Source: Blastobasis lacticolella (lineage: Eukaryota; Arthropoda; Insecta; Lepidoptera; Blastobasidae). Taken from it: a stretch of 64,000 nucleotides of DNA. The stretch lies in NCBI GenBank assembly GCA_905147135.1, contig LR990044.1, positions 19,971,622 through 20,035,621 on the forward strand, given 5' to 3'. The first letter of the stretch is position 1. Each line of letters begins with the position of its first letter. The notes beneath the pieces are model-generated. The model ran no database searches, was not told the DNA's origin, and saw nothing but the letters and a program-made list of their open reading frames with translations. Made by a program: the position numbers and the translations under genes. Positions 34,692 through 46,100 of this stretch are shown piece after piece.

Positions 34692-34727
34692 GACTGAGTG
34701 GCGGCGCGCTCGCTTCTCGTTGATATA
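34692..34727 (-). promoter_or_regulatory. TATA box and initiator of the secreted-protein gene
   Basis: On the - strand TATAT occupies 34727-34723 and the arthropod initiator TCAGTC occupies 34697-34692, putting the start A at 34695, 32 bp after the first T of the TATA box. This is normal spacing for an RNA polymerase II core promoter and predicts a 58-nt 5-prime UTR. The region 34640-34900 is CpG rich compared with its surroundings. Confidence 0.65.
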
Positions 34728-36613
34728 CTTCTGATTGCGATGCAAGCCCACCAGCCTGCGCCGACGCAGCCCACGACGAATGGGCGAGATAATCACGCCG
34801 ATGGGCCCCAGCCACTGCTTTATCTTAATTGTGGATCGCGAGCGACCCGAGCGAGTGAAACCGTTTTTCATTTTGTGAAACGTTTTCGCTGTGAATAATG
34901 GGGGAAAAGTTTCGCGCCGTGTGTTCGATGGCAATCGGGGTTTTGTCTTTGCGCCCTTCTAGATCTCGCTTTGTGTGCCCTGTGGCGTAAAATGACAAAC
35001 ATAAGTAAATCCGTGGTCTATACTACTTCTCAAATTGTGGCTGAGTGTGCTTAGGAATTGGTCATGACTTCAGTCGTACTCATAACGGTATTTCACTTCA
35101 AGAAGGCCATATCACGTTGTGTACGAAAACGTTTTATGTTGACGTATCATGATTCTTTATTGCAATGAAGAAATAAAAAGAAAGTAGGATTAAGCGGCTG
35201 CTACGCTCAATAAAAAACCTCTATAAAAGAGCGACTTTGTGTGACCGAAATTATGAAAAGCACGTCCTTATCGCGATCGTCCCAAGCTTCTCGTGGAATT
35301 AAAGGTACTTCAAATTTTTTAACGTAAATTGCTTTTAAAGTTAATTTGCATAATAAATAGGATTTTTATTTTTATATAGTGTATACTTGGAAGTTTATAT
35401 TTTGTGTCAGCAAATACTCAGATATTTTACTTAATTATTTGCGAGATAAGGGGTCCGACTTGTACCTCGATTCGTCGCTCTACTGTAATTAACTGACTTA
35501 ATTACCTGACAAATTTGGCGGATTCTGGATCATGGTCAAGGCGGACTCCAGGCCCTCTCGTACGATAGCATCACCAGGACATTAATGCTAAGATGATCAC
35601 TAGGTATTTACCCGCTATCTCACTCAAGCGAAGCAACGATACGCCGAAGATGGAGTAGGTCTAGAAACAGGTTTACAAAGCCTAATTTTAACTATCATCT
35701 ACTTAAATAATTTTTAAAGATTTTTCTCCCAGAACAATAGCGTAAAAAGTGTTCATAGACAATAACCATGGCTGAAGTTAGGACTTCTAGTTAAAAACTA
35801 ACCGACTGAAAAAGTCGGATAACCCCGACCAAGTTTAGGTACTTAAACTCAAATATTTTCTAAACTACTAAACCGATTTTAATAAAACAACGCTAAGGAT
35901 AATCTAATCTATCTAGATTAAACTGGCTTTCAAATAGAGAAAACCGCATCCAAATCGGTCCACCCGTTCGGGAGCTACGATGCCACAGACAGACACTCAG
36001 ATACACAAAGCCACAACACCCGTCACACACCTCAAAGTTACAACAGCTTAACCCTTCTTTTTTCGTCGGTGGTTAAAAATTTAAAAAATACGTACTATCT
36101 CATCGTAAAAAATATACTTCTAGTACTACATAACTTTGACAACCAAAACATATTCATAGAAATAAAAAACGCAGCCTTTAACCGCAACAAAATAGAGCAA
36201 AAGTTTCTAACGCCACGGCACCATAGCTTGCTCTCTCACTTCTAATTGCACCAACTCTCTCTCCGTCGAAGACGTCAATGCATTTCTGACCTACAGCACT
36301 TATCAATAAAAGGGTAACCTCATCATTGGACTCTGCATTATTCCCGCTTGAACGCAATGTGCCCTACAGGGTGTAGCGACAAACGCAATGGGATAAGGTA
36401 CCTATTCCAATGACATAACCCAAATCATCATTTTCGTCACGTCCATCCTGGTCGTGCTTAAAGCGCGGCGGCTGAAGGCCCGGAGTCTGCTTTCTAAATA
36501 ATTCAAAAAATAAAATTTTGTGAAATGAACGCAATATATATTTTGTTTGGTTTATTTCCACGACCTTCAACTCCACCTTATAAGGAAATATGTATGGAAT
36601 TCCCAAAGTATTG
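34728..36613. other. Upstream region with repeats
   Basis: Positions 34728-34935 are CpG-rich promoter-proximal DNA; the ORFs there on both strands are not genes. Positions 35466-35600 are a truncated + strand SINE B (tcgctctactgtaatt...ggatcatggtcaaggcgga...attaatgctaagatgatc). Positions 35810-36080 (ccgactgaaaaagtcgg...aaaccgatttt...atcggtccacccgttcgggagc...tttcgtcggtgg) are a common lepidopteran LINE-derived repeat, also present at 25590-25780 and reversed at 42840-43085. Confidence 0.5.
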
Positions 36614-38289
36614 TTTTGGCCCGTGGGCCGAAACGCCTGATTAATTAAAGCTTATGTTTCTTCTGGTGTTTGGGCCCGCAGTTAAAAATTATTAAAAAAA
36701 AACGTTTTTAACGACTAAAGAATAATATTAATTTTAATGAATGAAACGCTTAAATCTACCAAATGGCATAAAAAATATCATATCGGCTTGGACGCGGTGT
36801 TTGGTTACACACTGTATAATTGGTTCCAAGAGACGCTTGCGAGTATAAATGCGTAATCTCGTGGTAGGACTGTGCTCTCTCCTCTAATCACGCCTTATTA
36901 TCCCTATCGGCGTTTGATCAATGCTGGTCTGATTCTGCCATGTCTAAAGAATAATTGCCGCAAATTTCAACCTTAACTCCAGGGGCTAAGGCGCAGGTGC
37001 TGTCGTGGAAAAATGATTGGACTATAATGCACTTTTACCGCGCCAGTTTCCTAGTGCTCTTGTTTTGTTGGAGCTAAGCGTTTTATTTCGAAATGTAGGT
37101 GGAACGTTTTATGGGGTGGAGTACGATTAAGAATTACGATTTTAAATGTGAAATTTTTGTTCCTTATATGACAAAGGGATGGTCAACATTTATTATTTCT
37201 AATTGGTCCGTCAGTAAGATTATTAAAAAATATTGGACACGTATTTTTTTTTATTAAATCAATAATAAAATACAAAGATAAGACGTATCAAAGTTTGGGA
37301 GTGAGTGCTCTTAACGTCACCACCGTCATCGGCTTTGCAAATTTTTATAGGTACATGTAGAAGTGAATATGGTCTCAAAAAGGAAGGCAGATCCCGCGCA
37401 TTCGCGATTCACGGGATTGATTGATGAGTCACAAAAAGGAAAACGTTTTATTTTTAATTTTACTATAGGTCTATAATCGGAGATAAAATTCGAGATCAAA
37501 AGTGTAAACAAATTGAAACTACAAAAAATAGATATATTTCATTTTGAATGTGATGATTTTTACTCATATTTCAATTATGTTAAATGTTCAGTCGCCTGAA
37601 TGTGCAGGTTTCCCTCCTCACGATGTTTTCCCTCATTGTAAAAGCTCTCAGAAATAGTCACTCGTCACGGTTCTTTACACAAAGGTTGCTTGATAGAGAT
37701 CGCTTACAGCGATAAGGCCGCCTTTGCCCATAACTAGTTATGGTTTTTTGTTGGAACTTTTTAATGTAATTATTCTTGTGTGAGCAATAAAGAATTTATC
37801 TATCTATCTATCTATTTACAGGGATCGAACTCGGTAAGGGTGATCACCGTAAGTATACAGGACACAATTTTATTACCGCTATATATCATGTGATCTAACC
37901 GCTACTAGATTTCCTGCAAAAAATACAAACCAGTGCACATTAAACCACTTAAATGACTAACGTGAGTGTTAGCCATTTCACAGAGAAAGGCACCATTAGT
38001 GCTTCCGGCAGACAGTGCAAAACAACACAGTTCCGTTCAGGAACTGTCCGGTGCACACAATGAAATGCTAGCAAATTACATCATTATCATTACAGACGGT
38101 TGACGCGTAATCTTTCACGTGTTCATGCTATTGTGTTTTTTATGTTATACGGCAGACCACCGCTCACCATCGATAGGGAGTTCAACCTTAAAACCATAAT
38201 TGGTCGAGAACTGTGTGGTTCCAACGAAACTTTCTCCCACAGGTTGTGAAATGAGCTCCCTGGACAGGTTTTCCCCGGAGAGTACAATT
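36614..38289. other. Intergenic with repeat pieces
   Basis: Positions 36614-36690 are the second copy of the 75-bp repeat F. Positions 37580-37670 are a SINE B fragment (- strand, ttcagtcgcctgaatgtgcagg). Positions 37695-37820 are a LINE 3-prime end (tacagcgataaggccgcctttg...gtgagcaataaag) with a (tatc)n tail. No gene recognised. Confidence 0.45.
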
Positions 38290-39528
38290 TTGAGTTTTTT
38301 TTTATGTCATACGGTAGGCAAACAGGCAAGCAGGCCACCTGATGGAAAGTGATCACCACTGCCTATAGACATTAGCAACACCAAGCATATCGCCAATGCT
38401 TAGCCCACCTCTATAAGGTGCTCTGGCAGCAAAAAGGCAAATGCCACTCCACTGCCAAAGCCACAGTTCCCCAAATCCCCACCCCATGGAGCACTGGAAA
38501 CCTTACTCACCGGCAGAAACACAATACTATTTAAAAGAGTTCTTCAAGAAAGGGGTGAAAACGGTTTATACGGGGTCGGCAGCGCGTGGGGTGATGCCCC
38601 TCTGATATTGCAAACGTCCGTAGACTGCGGTGATTGCTTATCATCAGACAGGCCGTGAGCATGTCTGCCGCCTTAGTTGTATAAAAAGAATCTGGATACG
38701 AGTACATAAAGACATGAAGTAAATTACAAATATGGGAAATGGACGGAATCAACCATGCATTTCTCTAAGAAACAATAAATATAAACTTTTATTTACACAA
38801 AAAAGACATACCACATAGACAAAAGCGTAATAAAAACAATATGGCAAGACCAAACATTTAATTAACGAAGGTTTTTACAGGGTTGGCAGCACGTTATTGA
38901 TACCCCTGGTATTGGAAACGTCCATAGGCTGCGGTCACTGCATACCATTTGGCAGGCCGCAAGCTTGTTTGCCACCTCAGTTGTATAAAAAAATGTAATG
39001 TGTTTTATTTATTTTATTATCTAAGGACACAACAGGCGGCACATGTTATCTTTCAATCATACACAAAAGGTAAACACACAAAGAGCTATTTTCCGTAGTG
39101 CCTCTTTTCAGTGTTCGTGGTTGTGTTGTACAAGAGAATACTGATATTTATCAGTTTTCAGCTGCCTTTTTGTCACGTTTTATATCTAAATTTTTAATAT
39201 AACATTGAATATTAGAGCAGCAATTCCTTTCTGAAACAGCCGCCTACTCCCACTCAATGTTATCTCTACGTGACTCAACTTTGTAATATTTCACCCGAAC
39301 TAAGTACGTGACGAAATTGTCACGCACATGTCTCTTTGACGAAATTTTGAATGCAAATTGAATATTTCGAGTGTTCTGATGATAGTTGACAATTAACAAA
39401 ACCCCTTTGTTATATCTGTTAGTAATTTAATTCTGTTTACGGAGAGGTACTGAGATTATTTAAAATAATCTGGTGATACTCTTGATTATACGTGTGTTAG
39501 ATAACTCATATACATTTTTTAAATGCAT
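38290..39528. repeat. Cluster of LINE 3-prime ends
   Basis: Positions 38290-38545 are a - strand LINE 3-prime end (T run, ggtaggcaaacaggcaagc, ccacctgatggaaagtgatcacc, then gctctggcagcaaaaagg), matching 6141-6510. Positions 38565-38690 and 38868-38996 are two + strand copies of another LINE 3-prime end (cggggtcggcagcgcg...caggccg...ttgtataaaaa). The remainder to 39528 is unassigned. Confidence 0.6.
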
Positions 39529-39791
39529 CATCATCACAGCCCGTAACAGTCCACTGCAGGACTTCGGGCCTCTCCCACGAAAGGGGAGGCTATTGCCATA
39601 ATCTCCACGCTCGGCTGGCGGGTTGGAGATCGCAGTGTTGTAAATATAATAATGGAAAACGCTGCTGCCCATTTTCCAGTCTACGGAGACTCTAGATGTT
39701 TTGCTTCGAAAACATTACTCGTCTTGTACGACACCCACGAGTGTAAGGGGTTGGTGCTATTCTACTCTGCCGGCCTCCACACGGCCTTGAA
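39529..39791 (-). mobile_element. SINE-like family C, copy 7
   Basis: A 263-bp insertion between perfect 12-bp direct repeats ttttaaatgcat at 39517-39528 and 39792-39803. Reads from catcatcacagcccgtaacag to cctccacacggcc on the + strand. Close to the consensus, so fairly recent. Confidence 0.85.
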
Positions 39792-39803
39792 TTTTAAATG
39801 CAT

Positions 39804-40237
39804 ACAGGGTGGGGCCTGTAACAGGGGCAATAAATTTAAACGCAGACTCCCCGGAGTATCTGAAGTAACCTTGACCTGATCCTAATGCTTCAAAGTGCTT
39901 AAATACAAAGATATATTTCAAAGCTAAAGAATAGTTTAAAGTTACAATCCATAATCAATGAATTTCGTCATAGCGAAATTGTCGTTAGATGTCTTGGTAC
40001 CGGGCATTTCCTTCATACTGGGGCGACGTAAGCGATCCTAATGTCAATGTCAAGTATACCGATTGAACAAGACGGTATGCAGTACATTGCTGGCTTGATT
40101 TATTTTGTTTGAAAATAATAATACATTTATTTCTCATTTTATAAAATTAAAACCACGTGGACTTAGTTATTGATTAGTTAAAGGGTTTATATATTAATTT
40201 TTTCCCTTGTTTCCGGCCCCACACTGTATATAAATAC
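39804..40237. other. Intergenic, no recognised content
   Basis: No gene or repeat recognised. Confidence 0.35.
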
Positions 40238-40350
40238 TACACTACACCCAGACCCGTGACAGAAATTAAAATTCTTCATTTCAAGTTCTGCCTGGGTGGG
40301 ACTCGAACCCGGAACCTCTGCCTGGTAGAATTAAACCACTCAGGTCGTCA
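40238..40350 (-). mobile_element. SINE A, partial
   Basis: The tRNA-like head and the first part of the body on the - strand (acccagacccgtgacagaaatt...gggactcgaacccggaacctc...ccactcaggtcgtc). The distal half and tail are missing. Confidence 0.75.
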
Positions 40351-41227
40351 ATAACATAACAATATCATATCTGATTGAAGCACTTTGGTTGCATGTAACA
40401 ACAATGCAGAACCGCAGGTCACTGTGAGGACCACGGAGGATAAACAATCTCTAGAAACTTCCAAAACAAAACAACTACCTCACCTAATTAACCACGCCGT
40501 AACAGACCGCGAGAGTTGAACGCCCGCGTTAATTATATAAAACACGCCACGAAATAACTTAATCGCGATGACAAATGCAAGTGAAATTGTTAACGTTTAG
40601 AAACTGGCCGGAATGGTTTGTAGAAAGCATAAACTCCTTTATGTTTGCCCCGTGAAATGAGATGGGAAGTGTCAGCCACGACCGTGACCGCGGCGGCATG
40701 GGGTCCGGGCCACCGACGCGGTTGGCGACGCGGGGTCTTGGATACAATTATTTAAATTTTCGTAGAACATTAAATATCTCTTTCAATCGTCAAATGGAAG
40801 GAAGTTTTAGAATGAATCCATAAGTCTTACCGTGGCACTATAACATGGGATTCTTCAAAAGGCATGTCTACCGATGTCCTGGACGACGGTGGCCGCTTTC
40901 CACCAGGTGGACCATCCGTAACGAGTGCCTATCTAGGCAATAAAAAAAGGGTGAAAATGTTTTACGGGGTCTGGTATTGCAAACGTTCATAAGCTTTGGT
41001 GACCATCGGGCAGGCCGTAAGGTGGTATAAAAAATGCGACAGGTGTAAAAAACCATACATAGAGACATTTGGCAGCTCCAGAGCCGGAGCTCACCTACCT
41101 CAACAACGGCAACGGATGGCACATGGTACAACGAGACCGTGCCCGACAATACCAGGCAAAGCCGGATCGTGTACAGGTAATAATACATAACTGATAGTTT
41201 TAATTATAATTTAAGTGACAAAAAAAT
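40351..41227. other. Intergenic with LINE ends
   Basis: Positions 40800-40950 (tcttaccgtggcactataac...aaaaggcatgtctacc...tggccgctttccaccaggtgg...caataaaaaa) are a LINE C-terminal remnant and 3-prime end on the + strand. Positions 40955-41040 are another LINE 3-prime end (tttacggggtctggtattgcaaacg...aggccgtaaggtggtataaaaa). The ORFs at 40559-40747 and 40868-41188 are not supported. Confidence 0.45.
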
Positions 41228-41548
41228 CATATTGGCGTTAATGTCCCAGTTGTGCTCTCGCGCAAGAGAGCCTGGGGTCCGCCTTGACCATTATCCAGGA
41301 TTTGGCAGATCAGATAATTACAGTGGAGTGACTGCTATCTGACCTCTGTGACCCTGGTAACAGGAAAACCTAAAAGGTCTAAATGTGCAGGTTTCATCAC
41401 AGTGTTTTCCCTCACCGTAAGAGTACCGGTTAGCATTCAACTAATGTACACAACTCAGAAAAAAGTTATTGGTACATGGTCGCAGTGGGTTCGAACCTGG
41501 TACCTCTCGCTTACGAGTCGGATACCTTAACCACTCGGCCACCGGTAC
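41228..41548 (-). mobile_element. SINE B, nearly full length
   Basis: A - strand copy from atattggcgttaatgtccc to the tRNA-like head (gtgggttcgaacctggtacctctcgcttacgagtcgg...ccactcggccacc). An internal deletion of about 25 bp lies near 41370. Confidence 0.8.
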
Positions 41549-43139
41549 TCAATTTTAATAACTTGAGTTACAAATGTTGGTTATGCCGAAAGTGTTCTCA
41601 AACACTCAGTGGTTATCAGTCGATAACCACTTTCTTGGACTGACTGTACACAACAATAATTCAAATTTCTTTGACGTCTGAATCGCTTCTGTATGGGGGC
41701 ACCTTAATAAGTCTAAGTCAAGGCTGTCACAGTCGCGGATTGTATTCCAAGTTCTTTTGTTGTTCCGATCAATATGGCTGATATTGCTGCTGTTTACACA
41801 AAGGGAAGGTAAAATCAATGATGCCGCAAAATGGCCCTTTTCTGGGTTTTGTTTTTATAATTTTTCGATAATATTTCATTATTGTTTACCACATGATTAT
41901 GTACAAATAGAATTTACTATACCGGTAGCAGAACTCCCGTCTATGGAGTACAATTGCCCTATAATCGACCCTCAATTGACGACACACCTCCAAGACGCAC
42001 ACACACAAATGAGTGAACAAAATCCTTTATAGATACATAGCTATGACACAGAAAACTCTTGATCGAAACTTTACGATGATACTATTGACTCATCAAATCA
42101 TCATATCAGGCGAAAGACTATGCTGGGCATAGGAGTCCTCCAGACATCTCCGCTAAGAGTTGACCTGTGCCTTCCGCACTCAACTGGTACCTTCGATCTT
42201 TACCAGGTCGTCGGTCCACCTTGTGGGAGGCCTACCCACGCTGCCTACCTACGGAACTAGCCATGCGGAAACCAGCGTTCGGGATCAATTTGGGAAAACA
42301 GCTGAAATAAGAAAATAAGGCAGCCGTTCTGATGTCCTAGATGCACCGAATGACCGTGTCTACACGTATGACACTCAGGTCTCACCCGTTGGTAAGTGAT
42401 TACCGACACCCCCTAAGGGCACCATTTACACCTAGGAGGGTCGCGAAGGCCTTTAAGACAAGTGTAACCTCATTACCTAAAGGCCCTATTTTATTATTTA
42501 CCGAATCGTATGCAAACGAACTTACATTAAACACGACCCACGATCCTCAAACAAAATTCTCGCAAAACCTCATCGGAAGCCCATACGGGGTACTTTCTTG
42601 TGGGGAATATAAGCACATTGTGTTCCACCCAATTGTGGACTCTAATGACTTCCACGGCGCCGTCGTTCCGCCAAAATAACGCTCGTAAAAACAAATTGTT
42701 AGCCACCACATCATAATCTTACGTAACAGTCTCGCGAACAACAATTTTGGAGCTAAGGATTAGGGGTTCCCAAATGACTAAGGGACTTTTACTTTTTGTA
42801 CACTTTCTCGGTGAGACGTAGCTAGCTAATGTTGAAGATTTTCTTCGTTCGTAATTGTCTAACATAAAGTTTGTCGTGTGTGTCTGTGGCTTTGTGTATC
42901 TGTCTGTGGCTCCCGAACGGATGGACCGATTTGGATGCGGTTTGATGTATGTAAAAGCCAGTTTAATCAAGATGGTTCTTAGCTTTGCTTCTATAAAATC
43001 GGTTCTGTAATTTAAAAAAGATTTGAGATTAAATAAATTTGGTTGGGGATTTTTCGACTTTTTCCTTCGGTTAGGTTATCTTCAATGAACTCTGCATGAT
43101 AATTATCTATTGCCAATAAAGCACAATAATGACCTATAG
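41549..43139. other. Intergenic with LINE-derived repeats
   Basis: Positions 42098-42265 are an RTE-like LINE 3-prime fragment (tttaccaggtcgtcggtccacc...gcctacccacgctgcctacc). Positions 42840-43085 are the LINE-derived repeat of 35810-36080 in the other orientation (tgtgtgtctgtggctttgtg...cccgaacggatggaccgatttgg...cttcggttaggttatc). The ORFs at 41757-42032 and 42341-42709 show no features that support them. Confidence 0.4.
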
Positions 43140-43149
43140 CGTTTTCCCT

Positions 43150-46100
43150 TTTTTTTTTTTTTTTTATGTACTTAGCAGACAAACAGGCAAGCGGGCCACC
43201 TGATGGAAAGTGGTCACCGCCGCCTATGGACATCGGCAACACCAGGGGAGTCACCAATGCGTTGCCCGCCTCTAAAGAGACCTCTAATATACCTCTTGAA
43301 CGATCCCATGTCATAGTCCAAAGGAAACACTGTGGCTGGGAGCTCATTCCACATCCGAATCGTACGAGCGAGAAACGTTCTTTCGAACCTTCGCGTGGTG
43401 ACCAACAGAGGGTCTACGTAGTGGGGATGAGTACCCAGCCCACGGCGGGTGGTGCGATGGCGGAATTGTGCTGTGGGCACCAGATCGAAAAGTTCCTCGG
43501 AACACTCCCCATTGTACAGCCGATAGAACACACACAGGGAGCCAAAGTCCCTTCGGTTAGCCAGTGGTTCTAACTTGCTTGTTTGTATGGGATCGTCGAC
43601 AATTCGTACGGCGCGTCTCTGTACGGAGTCCAAAGGATTAAGCAGGTCGGCAGTTTCGCCGGCCCAAAGATGGGAACAATACTCAATATGAGGCCGCACC
43701 TGTGCCTTGTACAGCAGGCGCTGCCCTGGGGTGAAGTATCGCCTGGACCGGTTCAGCACGCCAAGCTTTTTCGAATCCAGTTTGGCCTTACCTTCTAGGT
43801 GACTCCGGAAGCGCACGTTATCCGATATGTCGACACCAAGGATCCCGATACTTTTTGAGATGGAAAGGGGTGTCCCTTGGAACTTCGGCACATTGACAAA
43901 GGGATCCTTTTTGGCGGAAAATGCGCAGTCCTGTGTCTTTGAAGGGTTGAATTCCACTAGGTTCAGTCTGCCCCAGTGAGCAACTTGCTCCAAGGAGTGT
44001 TCAATCTCTGACACAAGTCTTATTCGGCTTTCCGACACCACGGAACGAGGGATATTCGCACGGCCAGTATAACAAGCATCTCCAGTACTGTCATCTGCAT
44101 AGCAATGAATACTGGGAATATTCAGCATATCATTGATATGCAGAAGAAACAGCGTGGGAGATAGCACTGAACCTTGGGGTACTCCAGAATTAATGGTCTT
44201 GGTATCGGAGCAGCATCCGTCGACAACGACTTGGATGCTCCGTCCAGACAGAAAGCTGGATACCCAATTGCAGAGCCCCTCGGGGATACCGTACTTCGGG
44301 AGTTTTGTTAGCAGTGCCCTGTGCCAGACCCGATCAAATGCCTTGGCTATATCAAGACTGACAGCCAGAGCCTCCCCCTTGCTCTCGACAGCCTCAGCCC
44401 ACCGGTGTGTTAGGTACACAAGAAGGTCACCAGCTGAGCGACCATGACGGAAGCCATATTGACGGTCACTGATCAGCTGGTGATCCTCGAGGTACCCAAG
44501 GAGCTGGATATTGATGATCCGCTCCATCACCTTAGAGAGCAAGGAGGTTACCGCTATAGGCCTGTAGTTTGATGGGTCCGAATTGTCACCCTTCTTGGGT
44601 ATCGGATGCACATGGGCTAGCTTCCATGAAGACGGCACCGTTCCAGAGGTGTAGGAAAGCTTGAATAGGCGCATTAACACGGGAGACAACTCGGGAGCAC
44701 ATTTTTTGAGAACGATAGCCGGAATGCCATCAGGTCCACTGGACTTTCGGATGTCTAGGGAGAGAAGCACACGTTTTATGATTTTTTGGGTGAATCGAAC
44801 CTCGGGCATGATGCCCTCACACCGTAAGATGGTAGGCGGTGCAGCTCCCCCATCATCCAGAGTTGAGTTATGAGCAAAAAGATTACCTAAGAGATCGGCT
44901 TTCTCTTTTGCTGTGTGGACCAATTGGTCATCCGGCTTGCGCAAAGGTGGAAGGGTGGTCCGACAAAAGTTCCCCTCGACAGCTTTGGAGAGAGACCAAA
45001 AAGCACGGCTCCCAGAGGGGTAGCTGATCAGTTTCTCTCCAATTCCGCCGATGAAATTAAATTTTGCTCTGGCCATTACCCTCTTTGTAGACCTCGATAC
45101 AGCATTGTACTTTTTCCTCAAAATGTGGGTGTTAAGGTCCTTTTGGGCCCGAGCCACTGTCCAGGCACGAAAAGCATCCTGCTCAAGGCGAGTTGCCTCA
45201 GCACTAGGCCTATCGTACCAGGGCTGACTTTTGCCGCCGAGACGGACTACAGAAGATGGGATAAAACATTCCATTCCCTGCAGTATGACATCAGCTACAG
45301 CGGCTGCACAGGTGTTGGTGTCATTTGAGGAAAAGCAAAGCTGCATCCACGGGTACGACGCGAAGAATTCTCGCAATCCATCCCAGTCTGCTGAACCATA
45401 GTGCCATACCTTGCGTGACCCGCTGGGGCGAGCCCGTTCGGGTTTAGCAAGAGGCACCTCAGAACGGACCAGGCAGTGGTCAGATGTCCCAAGAGGAGCA
45501 TCGACGGACACCCGATAACCGTCTGGGTGGGAGGTCAACAGAAGGTCTAACAAAGAAGGATTACGGCCCACAACATCCGGTAAGTAGGTGGGTTCTAATA
45601 CCAGCTGCGTGAGACCATTGGCCAAAGCAAATTCGTGGGCGAATCTCCCGGCGGGGTTGGTAGGGCGGCTTGACCCTAGCCACTCAGTGTGGTGACCATT
45701 AAAGTCTCCTAAAACTACCAACTCAGCCGAAGGACACCGCTCAAGAACCTTGTCGGTAGCGCATTGAATGTGCTCAAAAAACCGATTTGTCTCACCTACG
45801 CCGTGACGGTTGTTGTATAGGCATGCGTAGACACGGGATGAACCTCCCTGTTCCACGCACACCCACAAAACAGATTCGTCACTCTGTTCAATGGCAAGAC
45901 GTCGACAGCAGATATCACTTCTGACGAATAAGCACACACCAGCGCGAGGAAGATACCTGTGTTCTAACTTGTACCCAGGATAGTGGAGGTACGAAGTGTC
46001 GGCCGGAGGTGATATCTGTGTTTCAGTCAGAAAGAGTAAGGCAGGCTTCGCCGTCTCAAGGTGGTGATGTACGGCGTTCAGGTTGGAGTGGAGGCCCCTG

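Noticed and set aside
34637..34774. 46-residue N-terminal extension of the secreted-protein ORF
   Set aside because: It lies largely upstream of the predicted transcription start, is Arg/Ala/Ser-rich from CpG-rich DNA, and would bury the signal peptide.
42341..42679. 112-codon + strand ORF
   Set aside because: No recognisable domain, start context or splice sites; follows an RTE-like fragment.
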